From assembly GCF_001294335.1 (NCBI RefSeq), contig NZ_LGKG01000138.1:1-64000 (forward strand): DNA of 64,000 nt. Reading direction: 5' to 3'. Within the stretch, counting starts at the first letter, position 1. Every line of letters starts with the position of its first letter. This DNA is from Streptomyces chattanoogensis (GTDB taxonomy: Bacteria; Actinomycetota; Actinomycetes; Streptomycetales; Streptomycetaceae). The translations under genes were made by a program, and so were the position numbers. Below, one piece after another: positions 35,836-43,094 of this stretch. Below the pieces are notes generated by a model. The model saw nothing but the letters and a program-made list of their open reading frames with translations. It ran no database searches and was not told where the DNA came from.

Positions 35836-36804
35836 TCAACGGCCGTTCACAGCAGCGGAGTTGAATGTCTCGCGGTAAGTGCGCGGCGGTACCCCGACGT
35901 GCGCCTTGAACAGCGTCCGGAAGTTGGCCGGGGTGCCCAGGCCGCAGTGGCGTGCGACAGCTTCGACGGTGAGGTCGCCGGATTCGAGGAGTTCGCGTGC
36001 GCGGGCAAGCCGGGCGTCGAGCAGCCACCGCATGGGCGGCAGGCCGGTGTCGGTGTGGAAGCGGCGGATCAGGGTCCGGCGGGACACGCCGGCCCGGCGC
36101 GCCAACTGGTCGACGGTAAGCGGCTGATGCAGGTTGCGCAGGGCCCAGTCGTACAGAGCAGGGCTGCCGGATGGCTCGGGTCGCACCGGCAGGTCGATGA
36201 ACGGGGCCTGGCCGCCGGTGCGGTGCGGGGCGGCCACCAGCAGGCGGGCCTGCTGGTTCGCCAGGTGAGGGCCGTGGTCGCGGCGGATGAGGTGGAGGCA
36301 CAGGTCCAGGCCGGAGGACACGCCACCTGAAGTGAGCACCTGGCCCTCGTCGATGTACAGATCCTCGGGCACGACCGTCACCCTTGGGTACCGCCGAGCC
36401 AGCGCCTGCGCGTACAGCCAGTGCGTGGTGGCCCGGCGGCCGTCGAGCAGACCGGCGGCGGCGAGGGCGAACGCGCCGGTACAAATGGACACCATGCGGG
36501 TGCCGCGGGCTGCCGCCCCCGCCAGTGCGGCGGTCACCTCGGCGCCGGGCACGTCCGGCTCCAGGTAGCCCGGGACGATCACTGTGTCGGCGGATGCCAG
36601 GCAGTCCAGACCCTGCGCGACGGACAACGCAGGGCCGCCGTGCACCGGGACGGGGCCGGGCCGTTCGGCGCAGACCGTGAGCGTGTACGGGCCGTCCCGC
36701 CAGCTCCCGAAGACCTGCCAGGGGATCCCGATGTCCAGCGCGAGGACGTTTTCGAGGGCCACCACGACCACGTGGTGTCCCCCGCCTGATACCCGACCCG
36801 TCAT
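35836..36804 (-). CDS. GlxA-type AraC-family regulator with DJ-1/PfpI domain
   Basis: The 322-residue protein combines an N-terminal class-I amidotransferase-like sensing domain (VVVVALENVLALDIGIPWQVF, then TRMVSICTGAFALAAAGLLDG with the nucleophile-position Cys) and a C-terminal AraC DNA-binding domain (LTVDQLARRAGVSRRTLIRRFHTDTGLPP, then VARHCGLGTPANFRTLFKAHVG). Relatives control nitrogen, arginine or stress genes. It diverges from the HD-domain gene across 71 bp and probably regulates it. Confidence 0.9.
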   Translation of the reverse strand: MTGRVSGGGHHVVVVALENVLALDIGIPWQVFGSWRDGPYTLTVCAERPGPVPVHGGPALSVAQGLDCLASADTVIVPGYLEPDVPGAEVTAALAGAAARGTRMVSICTGAFALAAAGLLDGRRATTHWLYAQALARRYPRVTVVPEDLYIDEGQVLTSGGVSSGLDLCLHLIRRDHGPHLANQQARLLVAAPHRTGGQAPFIDLPVRPEPSGSPALYDWALRNLHQPLTVDQLARRAGVSRRTLIRRFHTDTGLPPMRWLLDARLARARELLESGDLTVEAVARHCGLGTPANFRTLFKAHVGVPPRTYRETFNSAAVNGR

Positions 36805-36875
36805 GGCACTATCCTATCGATACATGGCACATGCGCCACTGACAGTTGAGTCCGATACGCGCCTACGGTCGCCTC

Positions 36876-37526
36876 ATGGACACTGAAGCCAGCCGCCTGA
36901 CGGCACTGCCTGACACTCCCGTCGCCCGTGCCGCCGTCGCGCTCGTTCGGTCACGCGAGAGCGAGCCCGTCGCCAACCACAGCATCCGCAGCTACGTGTT
37001 CGCCGCGCTGCTGGCCCAACACGAAGGGCTGAAGCCCGGCGTCGACTTCGACGCAGAACTCCTCTTCCACGCCTGCGTCCTGCACGACCTCGGGGCCTCG
37101 CCGTCGGCCCCGGGCCAGGCGCGCTTCGAGGTCGAAGGCGCCGACATGGCCGCCCGGTTCCTCGCCGAGCACGGCTATGGCGCCGACAAGACCGACCCGG
37201 TGTGGGAGGCGATCGCCCTGCACACCTCGGACGGCATCGCCGAACGCCGTGGCGTGCTGGCCTACCTCACCCGCCGGGGCATCGGAGTCGACATCGGCTT
37301 CGGAACCGAGTTCGTCACCGACGCCCAGGGCGAGGCGCTCCACGGCTGCTACCCGCGGCTGGACATGGCCACTGTGCTGGTCGACGACGTCGTACGGCAG
37401 GCCGCCCGCTCCCCGCAGGCCGGTGCCCGCTACACCGTCCCAGGCGAATTCCTCCGCGAACGAGGCGAACCCGGCGCCGTTACCGCCCTCGAACTCGCGG
37501 CGCGAGCCTCCCGCTGGGGCTCCTGA
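36876..37526 (+). CDS. HD-domain hydrolase (cyanamide hydratase-like)
   Basis: The 216-residue protein has the HD phosphohydrolase metal site: NHSIRSYVFAALL near residue 35, then LLFHACVLHDLGAS with the HD pair near 68, and AIALHTSDGIAERRG near 120. The pattern is closest to cyanamide hydratase-like and other actinobacterial HD hydrolases that act on nitriles or nucleotides. ATG 36876 is chosen over an in-frame codon at 36846. It is divergent from the GlxA-type regulator and upstream of an esterase gene. Confidence 0.8.
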   Translation: MDTEASRLTALPDTPVARAAVALVRSRESEPVANHSIRSYVFAALLAQHEGLKPGVDFDAELLFHACVLHDLGASPSAPGQARFEVEGADMAARFLAEHGYGADKTDPVWEAIALHTSDGIAERRGVLAYLTRRGIGVDIGFGTEFVTDAQGEALHGCYPRLDMATVLVDDVVRQAARSPQAGARYTVPGEFLRERGEPGAVTALELAARASRWGS

Positions 37527-37709
37527 CGGCGACACCACGCCGCAGGGCGTAGCGTCGGCACCGGGCACTCCCGACGGGCCGCTGTGCACCAGATCTGCGC
37601 GCTCACCTCTTCGCGTGATGCCGGGGCGTCCGGCTGGCTCATGACCTGGGTGCGGTCCCACGGGAGCAGGCCGGCGACGCCGCCCATGGACGCATACGGA
37701 GGTTCAGTG

Positions 37710-38441
37710 GTGAGGAATCAGCCCGAACCGACGCGGTCCCACCGCGCAGACGTCGGCGCAGCTCAGGCTGCGGCAATCCACATGATCGTGCTCCCCGGCG
37801 GCGGGTACGCGGCGCATGCGGCACACGAAGCGGAGCCGATCGCCAGCTGGCTCGGTGGGCTCGGCATCTCGGCGAGCGTGTTCCGGTACCCGCTCCATGC
37901 ACGCCATCCCGAGCCCCTGCTGGCGCTGCGAGCCGAGATCCGGCGCCGCCACGAACAGGGCGCCGAGCGCATCGGCCTGATCGGGTTCTCCGCAGGAGGG
38001 CACCTGGCCGGGCACGCCGCGCTCGCACCGACCGCCGACCCGCACGAGTCGGTCCAGTTCGCCGTGCTCGGCTACGCGATCACGTCGATGGAGACCGAGA
38101 CCTACCGGCCCGCGCGGATCATCCTGCTCGGCGAGGACGCCTCACCGGACCAGCGGCGTGAGACATCGCTGGACAAGCTCGTGACCGCCCAATCACCACC
38201 GTTCTTCCTGTGGCACACCGCCGAGGACATCTACGTCCCTCCGGAGCACACCTACCGCCTCGCCACGGCCTTGGCCGCGCACGACGTCCCGCACACAGCC
38301 CATGTCTTCGCGCACGGCCCCCACAGTCTCGGGCTCGCCCAAGGGGCCGGCGACGCGACGGCCTGGACCACGTTCGCAGCCTCCTGGATCGCCGAACAGT
38401 TCGACGCTCCCGCCAGAAGCACCACGAACTCGCACCGCTGA
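37710..38441 (+). CDS. Alpha/beta-hydrolase (BD-FAE / acetyl esterase type)
   Basis: The 243-residue enzyme shows the oxyanion-region HMIVLPGGGYAAHAAHEAEPIASWL. The nucleophile elbow is IGLIGFSAGGHLAGH (GxSxG with Ser). The Asp is probably in WHTAEDIYVPPEH, and the His is in HGPHSLGLAQG. It hydrolyses short-chain esters or acetylated sugars. GGAGG lies seven bases before GTG 37710; the frame extends to 37584 but that part lacks homology. It follows the HD gene on the same strand. A SnoaL-like fragment overlaps its tail region. Confidence 0.8.
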   Translation: MRNQPEPTRSHRADVGAAQAAAIHMIVLPGGGYAAHAAHEAEPIASWLGGLGISASVFRYPLHARHPEPLLALRAEIRRRHEQGAERIGLIGFSAGGHLAGHAALAPTADPHESVQFAVLGYAITSMETETYRPARIILLGEDASPDQRRETSLDKLVTAQSPPFFLWHTAEDIYVPPEHTYRLATALAAHDVPHTAHVFAHGPHSLGLAQGAGDATAWTTFAASWIAEQFDAPARSTTNSHR

Positions 38442-38442
38442 C

Positions 38443-38580
38443 GACAGGGGCAACGCCACGCTGTACGAGCCGAACGCACACTTCGTCCCCACCCCCGGAA
38501 CCCATCTGGTCGGCACCGAGGCCATCCCGAAGGCCCTGCAACAGCTGATCGACAGCGGCGCCCGCCTCAAGCTCGATCTT
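38443..38580 (+). pseudogene. SnoaL-like fragment cut by an IS5 relic
   Basis: The frame reads GNATLYEPNAHFVPTPGTHLVGTEAIPKALQQLIDSGARLKLDL, the middle of a SnoaL-like/DUF4440 fold. It then meets a stop created at the junction with IS5 sequence (38581). No start codon is evident. It is a relic interrupted by insertion. Confidence 0.6.
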
Positions 38581-38649
38581 TGAGCCATACTTGCCGCGAT
38601 CCACCGGATTCGGACCTGTCAGGTCCCCCTTTTCAGGGCTCGCATGTTA
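38581..38649 (-). mobile_element. 3' half of an IS5 relic, interrupted by the cargo element
   Basis: The minus strand reads NMRA, a G-run slip site, then GDLTGPNPVDRGKYGSKI. This is the segment that follows DWSRCAIDSV in the 3.2-kb copy. The complementary 5' segment lies at 42270-42415, so the two are halves of one element split by the 3.62-kb insertion. Confidence 0.85.
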
Positions 38650-38765
38650 GAAGTCGCGCAGATAGGCGCGGTGGTGGCGTACCCGCAGCAAAGCAGGCGC
38701 AGGTCCTGTCGATCATGGAGTTACGACACTCTGTGATCACCTGGGAGATCTGTGCCTGTCCTGCC
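38650..38765 (+). repeat. Left inverted end of the cargo element
   Basis: It begins GAAGTCGCGCAGATAGGCGC and runs into the first codons of the transposase. It contains an internal hairpin (GGAGTTACGAC...GATCAC). The matching right end is 42154-42269. Confidence 0.85.
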
Positions 38766-39594
38766 GTCATGGCTGACCGAACCACTCTGGGGGCAATTCG
38801 CGGCTCTGTTGCCCGAGCGGTCGACCTACGCGGCGACCCATCCGCTGGGCTGCCACCGGCCGCGCATCAGCGACCGGATCGTCTTCGACAAGATGCTCCA
38901 GCTCCTGCGATTCGGCTGCTCCTATCAGGCGATCGCCGACACAACCTGCTCAGCCACCACGATCCGCAATCGTCGCGACGAGTGGATCCGGCTCGGCGTT
39001 CTCGCCGAACTCAAGGAGATCGCGCTGGAGTCCTACGACCGGATCGTGGGCCTCGTCCTCGACCAGATCGCCGTCGACGGCTGCATCACCAAGGCTCCCG
39101 GCGGCGGTGAGGTCGCAGGACGTTCACCAGTCGATCGCGGCAAACAGGGCCTGAAACGCTCGGGCATGACAGATGGCTATGGGATCCCGCTGGGCCGCGT
39201 GTTGGCCGGAGCGAACCGTCACGACTCCCCACTGCTCGCCCCGACCCTGGAGCGTCTGGAGAACCTGGGACCGCTGCCCGACGACATCACCGTGCACCTG
39301 GACGCCGGCTACGACTCGGACAAGACTCGCGCCCTGCTCGACGAACGCGGCCTGCACGGCCGCATCGCACGCAAGGGCGAGAAGGCACCGATCCAGGCGA
39401 GCCAGAGGTGGCACGTCGAACGGACCCACGCCTGGCAGAACGCCTTCTACCGCCTCGCCCGATGCTACGAACGCCGTGCCAGCGTCATCGACGCCTTCTT
39501 CGACCTCGCCGACACCATCATCACCGTGCGTAGGCTGATCCGTCAGGCTTGGACGACTCACCGCTGGGACGAACGCCCGAACCGGCGTCCATGA
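38752..39594 (+). CDS. IS5-family DDE transposase of the cargo element
   Basis: This single frame of 280 residues is apparently intact. It has an N-terminal DUF4096-like part (LTEPLWGQFAALLPE, then RFGCSYQAIADTTCSATTIRNRRDEWIRLG). The DDE core follows: DQIAVDGCITKAPGGGE (first Asp), TVHLDAGYDSDKTRALL (second Asp) and QRWHVERTHAWQNAFYRL (Glu). Unlike the other IS5 copies in the window it needs no frameshift. GTG 38752 lies inside the left inverted end, so the end also carries its promoter and leader. It would act on both long ends. Confidence 0.88.
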   Translation: MPVLPSWLTEPLWGQFAALLPERSTYAATHPLGCHRPRISDRIVFDKMLQLLRFGCSYQAIADTTCSATTIRNRRDEWIRLGVLAELKEIALESYDRIVGLVLDQIAVDGCITKAPGGGEVAGRSPVDRGKQGLKRSGMTDGYGIPLGRVLAGANRHDSPLLAPTLERLENLGPLPDDITVHLDAGYDSDKTRALLDERGLHGRIARKGEKAPIQASQRWHVERTHAWQNAFYRLARCYERRASVIDAFFDLADTIITVRRLIRQAWTTHRWDERPNRRP

Positions 39595-39650
39595 GCGTCA
39601 GCGGCCCAGGGCGGCAGGTGGCATTCGGCCTTCCGGCCCAGCTGTAGTAG

Positions 39651-40139
39651 TTACCCTGGGCGGCCGGTCGACTGGAGGTCAGTACCGGTGGAGGCGTCTG
39701 GTGGTGCCTCACCGAGGGCACTGTTGAGCGTTTTCAGTGCGGCGATCACCGCGTCGACCTCCGTGTCGGCGAGTGCGGGGAGCATCTGCCGCAGAGTTGA
39801 TTCGGCATCCCGGCTCCTGGCCTCCCGGGCCTGGGTGCGGGCATGGTCGGCGATCTTGGTGACGGTCCGGCGCCGGTCGGCCGGGTCGGCTCGCAGCTCG
39901 ACCAGGCCCCGTTCGTGCAGTGACGCCACCACGGTGGATACCCGGCTCTGGGCGAAGCCGGTCCGCTGCGCGATGCCCCCCACCGGCTGCGGACCAATGG
40001 TGTCCAGGCACTCCAGCACCAGCAGCTCGGTCGAACCCAAGTCGGAGGCGCCCTTCATCGCCGAGGTCGCGGCAGCGGTGAGCCGCCTGCCGAGATGGTG
40101 CAGCTCAGCGAGGTTCATGAGACTGGCCTGTGGTGTCAC
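39651..40139 (-). CDS. MarR-family regulator, cargo of the IS element
   Basis: The 162-residue winged-helix regulator shows LGSTELLVLECLDTIGPQPVGGIAQRTGFAQSRVSTVVASLHERGLVELRADPADRRRTVTKI, typical of MarR DNA binding, flanked by dimerisation helices. GTG 40139 is chosen because GGAGGGG lies just upstream; the frame is open further but without a start signal. It diverges from the membrane-protein gene across a 36-bp palindrome, so it probably represses itself and the downstream pair until a ligand binds. This is the usual logic of drug-responsive MarR systems. Confidence 0.88.
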   Translation of the reverse strand: MTPQASLMNLAELHHLGRRLTAAATSAMKGASDLGSTELLVLECLDTIGPQPVGGIAQRTGFAQSRVSTVVASLHERGLVELRADPADRRRTVTKIADHARTQAREARSRDAESTLRQMLPALADTEVDAVIAALKTLNSALGEAPPDASTGTDLQSTGRPG

Positions 40140-40169
40140 GCACACCCCTCCTTCGGGAACATCACCAAT

Positions 40170-40205
40170 GATACATCTGGCGTAATGCATTACGATAGAT
40201 GTATC
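40170..40205. promoter_or_regulatory. 36-bp MarR operator palindrome
   Basis: GATACATCT and AGATGTATC flank CGTAATGCATTACG, forming a nearly perfect 36-bp palindrome. It sits between the divergent marR and permease genes, about 30 bp from the marR start. Confidence 0.8.
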
Positions 40206-40260
40206 TGAAGTGATGGACCTCGGTCGCACAGACAGCGCCAAGGCGCCCCCAGGAGGAGAC

Positions 40261-41331
40261 ATGACCCGCCCGATAGTCCGAGTGCTGCTGTTTCCACTCG
40301 CCATGGCCGCGCTGCTCGTCGGCATCTACACCGCCGCCATGCACGCTCCGACCCCGCACCACCTGAAGATCGCGATCGCCGGAGCACCTGCGCAGACCGG
40401 GCCGCCGACCGCTTCCCTACGCAGAGCTCTGGGCGACGCCTACGACGTCAGCACCGTCACCTCCGCCGACCAGGCCCGGCAGCTGGTGGCACACCGAGCC
40501 GTGGCCGCCGCCTATATCCCGGCACCGACACCCGCCGACCGCAGCGCCGGTACGGCGAGCACAACTTTCGCCCAGCCGCCACATCCCGACGGCCCTGTGC
40601 TCTACGTCGCATCAGCCGCCGGCGCCGCCCGGGCCAACCTGGCCGCCCTGCCGTTCCAGAGCGCCGCCGCCCAGCAGCACCAGTTCCTCCAGGTACGCGA
40701 CCTGGTCCCGCTCAGTGCCCACGACACCAGCGACACCAGCACCATGTACGCCTCGGTCGGCCTGACCCTCGCGGGCTACCTGTCGGCCATCATGCTCGCG
40801 ACCGTGTTCGGCACCTCTCTCACCCGCAGGCGCACGGTGGCCACGCTCGCCGCCTTCGGCGCCGTTGCCGCCACCGCAGTCTGGCTCATCACCAGCCCGA
40901 TTCTGGGAGCCGTGCACGGCTCCGCCCCCGCCATCCTCGTCACCGGTTGGCTCACCGTGATGGCCCTCGCCATGGCCACCCTGTTCCTGTCTCGCTTCTG
41001 CGGACGGATGACCCCGCTGGCCGCCGTCGGGGTCTTCATGTTCCTCGCCATGCCCGCCTCCGGAGCGGCCCTGCCCATCGAGACCATGCCCACGCCCATC
41101 CGTGCTCTGCACGACGTGCTGCCGCTGACCTCAACATCCGGCAGCCTGCGCCAGATCATGTACTTCGCCGGCGACGGCATCAGCCGCTACTGGCTCACCC
41201 TCGCCCTGTGGACCATCACCGGCCTCGCCCTCACCGTCGCGTATGACGCCATCAAGGCCCGCCGCGCCGGTCACCAATGCGACACAACTGCCGTGCCCCG
41301 CCAGGCAGCTGAACCCACCCCTTCGCGCTGA
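40261..41331 (+). CDS. ABC-2 / YhgE-like membrane protein (DUF3533-type), cargo
   Basis: The 356-residue protein has one N-terminal helix (VLLFPLAMAALLVGIYTAAM), an extracytoplasmic domain of about 150 residues, and five or six C-terminal helices (GLTLAGYLSAIMLATVFG, TLAAFGAVAATAVWLITSP, TGWLTVMALAMATLFL, AVGVFMFLAMPASGAALP). The final helix ends WTITGLALTVAYDA. This is the layout of ABC-2-type permeases and YhgE/Pip proteins, which export drugs or lipids or receive phage. No ATPase is present, so it may act alone or with a host ATPase. It is MarR-controlled by position. Confidence 0.75.
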   Translation: MTRPIVRVLLFPLAMAALLVGIYTAAMHAPTPHHLKIAIAGAPAQTGPPTASLRRALGDAYDVSTVTSADQARQLVAHRAVAAAYIPAPTPADRSAGTASTTFAQPPHPDGPVLYVASAAGAARANLAALPFQSAAAQQHQFLQVRDLVPLSAHDTSDTSTMYASVGLTLAGYLSAIMLATVFGTSLTRRRTVATLAAFGAVAATAVWLITSPILGAVHGSAPAILVTGWLTVMALAMATLFLSRFCGRMTPLAAVGVFMFLAMPASGAALPIETMPTPIRALHDVLPLTSTSGSLRQIMYFAGDGISRYWLTLALWTITGLALTVAYDAIKARRAGHQCDTTAVPRQAAEPTPSR

Positions 41332-41383
41332 CCACGCCCCCCCGGCACACGCCCACTAGACACCCCAGAACGAGGCCGAACCC

Positions 41384-42148
41384 ATGACCGAAGCACCCCT
41401 GCCGTTCCACGACCACGACACCGAGCCGGCCGCGCAGACAGGCGACCCGCTGACACTCCTAGCCACCGAAGGCGACCTGACCGGTCTCGACTTCACCGGC
41501 CTGGACCTGCGCCAAGCTCTGCGCGGCACTCCGCGCCCCCGCACGTTCACCCGCTGCACCTTCACCGAAGCCAACCTGCGCGGCGCCCACCTCGCCGAAG
41601 CCGTCTTCACCGACTGCACCGCTGCAGCAGCCGACTTCACCGGCGCCCTGCTCGATCAGGCCCGCTGGCAGGGCGGCAGCGCCGCCGGAGCCAACTTCAC
41701 CGACGCCGACTGCGGTGATCTCACCTGTGACGGCGTCGACCTGGCCAACACCAAATGGGGCGGCGCCCTGCTCGCCGATGCCACCTTCACCGGCTGCCGC
41801 ATGATCGGAGCCCGCCTCACCGGCCACCGCGGCCTGGGACTCCAACTGACCCGCTGCAACCTGGCCGTCGCCAACCTCAACGGCCTGAGCCTGCGCGGCA
41901 CCCACCTCATCGGCATCCGCCTCACCGAAGCCAACCTCGGCGGCGTCGACTTCCGCGACGCCACCCTCGAAGACTGCCGACTCGCCGACGCCATCCTCCG
42001 GGCCACCGACTTCACCGGAGCCGACCTACGCGGCTCCGACCTCGGCGAACTCACCACCGCCACCGCCACACAGCTTCGCGGCGCCGTCATCTCCCCAAGC
42101 CAAGCCGCCCAAATCTGCACCGCCCTCGGCCTGACCGTCATCGGCTGA
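41384..42148 (+). CDS. Pentapeptide-repeat protein, cargo
   Basis: The 254-residue protein is built mostly of A(D/N)Lxx-type repeats. Examples are LTGLDFTGLDLRQALRG, FTEANLRGAHLAEAVF, GANFTDADCGDLTC, LTEANLGGVDFRDATLED and FTGADLRGSDLGEL, which form a right-handed quadrilateral beta-helix. Related Qnr/MfpA proteins mimic DNA and protect DNA gyrase from quinolones, but many relatives have no such role. It follows the permease by about 50 bp, and its stop is within a few bases of the right inverted end. It is probably co-transcribed under MarR control. Confidence 0.88.
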   Translation: MTEAPLPFHDHDTEPAAQTGDPLTLLATEGDLTGLDFTGLDLRQALRGTPRPRTFTRCTFTEANLRGAHLAEAVFTDCTAAAADFTGALLDQARWQGGSAAGANFTDADCGDLTCDGVDLANTKWGGALLADATFTGCRMIGARLTGHRGLGLQLTRCNLAVANLNGLSLRGTHLIGIRLTEANLGGVDFRDATLEDCRLADAILRATDFTGADLRGSDLGELTTATATQLRGAVISPSQAAQICTALGLTVIG

Positions 42149-42153
42149 CCCCT

Positions 42154-42269
42154 GATGACAGGACAGGCACAAGTCACCCCGTTGATCACAGAGCGTCGCA
42201 ACTCCGTGATCGCCAAGACCTGTGCCTGCTTCTGCCGAACACAACCACCGCACCTATCTGCGCGACCTC
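42154..42269 (-). repeat. Right inverted end of the cargo element
   Basis: Read on the minus strand it begins GAGGTCGCGCAGATAGGTGC and matches the left end over about 115 bp. The match includes the bases that would encode the first few transposase residues. It ends a few bases beyond the stop of the pentapeptide gene. Confidence 0.85.
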
Positions 42270-42415
42270 TTAACCGAGTCGATCGCGCAGCGAGACCAGT
42301 CCAGTTCACCGCGGGAGCCGAGTTCGTCAAGGACCAGGCGATGGAGGTTCGCCCACACCCGGGCCTTCGACCACTCGGCGAAGCGCCGGTGAGCCGTGGG
42401 CCCTGAAGGACCGAA
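42270..42415 (-). mobile_element. 5' half of the IS5 relic
   Basis: The minus strand reads SFGPSGPTAHRRFAEWSKARVWANLHRLVLDELGSRGELDWSRCAIDSV and stops exactly at the cargo-element border. Its continuation is at 38581-38649. The part before SFGPSG is missing. Confidence 0.8.
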
Positions 42416-42439
42416 CGACCGAAACCGGGACGGGGCGCC

Positions 42440-42690
42440 GTGGCGGATCTGCCTGCGCGTTTCGGTCCCTGGAAGACCTGCACGAGCGGCACAGACGCTG
42501 GTCGGCGGACGGCACGCGGGACAGGCTCTTCGCCGCTGTCTTGGCCGACGCTGACGCGGAGGGCCGCATCGACTGGTCGATGGTGAGCGTAGACTCCACC
42601 TCTTGCCGAGCTCACCAGCACGCCGCCGGAGGCTGCAAGAAGCCCCGCGACTGCCGAGAAAAGACGCCACACCCCGGCAGCACCGCCCTG
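42440..42690 (+). pseudogene. Fragment of a different IS5-family transposase
   Basis: The plus-strand frame reads LHERHRRWSADGTRDRLFAAVLADADAEGRIDWSMVSVDSTSCRAHQHAAGG, with a frame change at its start (RFGPWK). This is the IS4811-like IS5 subgroup, distinct from the neighbouring relic and in the opposite direction. It runs into the 3' end of the HxlR gene. Confidence 0.75.
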
Positions 42691-43061
42691 ACGAGGGACT
42701 CGGACGTTCCCGGGTGACCGAGGTACTGGTGGGTCCAGTCGCACAGTCCGTCGATCGTCACCCGCAGGGCCTGGCCCGCCTTGGTAAGGGTGTACTCGAC
42801 CCGCGGCGGCACGACGGGGTGCACCGTCCTCTCGATCAGACCGTTGCGCTCCAGCACGAGCAGGTTCTGGGTGAGCATCTTGTGACTGATGCCCTCGATC
42901 TCGTTCCGCAACTCGCTGAAGCGCAGGGTGTGTTCACCGAGAGACTCGATGATCAGGAGCGCCCACTTGTTGGCGACGTTCGAGAAGATCTCCCGCGCCA
43001 GCGAGTCCGCACGCCTCAGGTCCGTATCCTCGGGCGAGCCGCTGAACTGCTTGGTCACCAT
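42612..43061 (-). CDS. HxlR-family regulator with IS-derived C-terminus
   Basis: The first 115 residues are a normal HxlR winged helix: REIFSNVANKWALLIIESLGEHTLRFSELRNEIEGISHKMLTQNLLVLERNGLIERTVHPVVPP, then VEYTLTKAGQAL. After DWTHQYLGHPG the final residues are unlike the family and are encoded by IS5-fragment DNA, so the original end was replaced by an insertion. The DNA-binding part is intact and the protein may still fold. No ribosome binding site is clear before the ATG. Confidence 0.75.
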   Translation of the reverse strand: MVTKQFSGSPEDTDLRRADSLAREIFSNVANKWALLIIESLGEHTLRFSELRNEIEGISHKMLTQNLLVLERNGLIERTVHPVVPPRVEYTLTKAGQALRVTIDGLCDWTHQYLGHPGTSESLVRAVLPGCGVFSRQSRGFLQPPAACW

Positions 43062-43094
43062 CAGGTGTGTCCGGCGTCGGTATCGGGGCGGCGG

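Larger units (their letters stand above)
38650..42269 (+). mobile_element. Cargo-carrying IS5-family element (tnp - marR - permease - pentapeptide)
   Basis: This is a 3,620-bp unit with long inverted ends (38650-38765 and 42154-42269, about 80% alike over about 115 bp). It is flanked by a direct TTA on both sides (38647-38649 and 42270-42272). Removing the unit and one TTA restores a continuous IS5 transposase sequence. This shows both the exact borders and the target duplication. The 3-bp TNA duplication fits the IS1031 group of IS5. Inside are an intact transposase and three cargo genes, packed so that the last stop lies just inside the right end. Confidence 0.85.
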
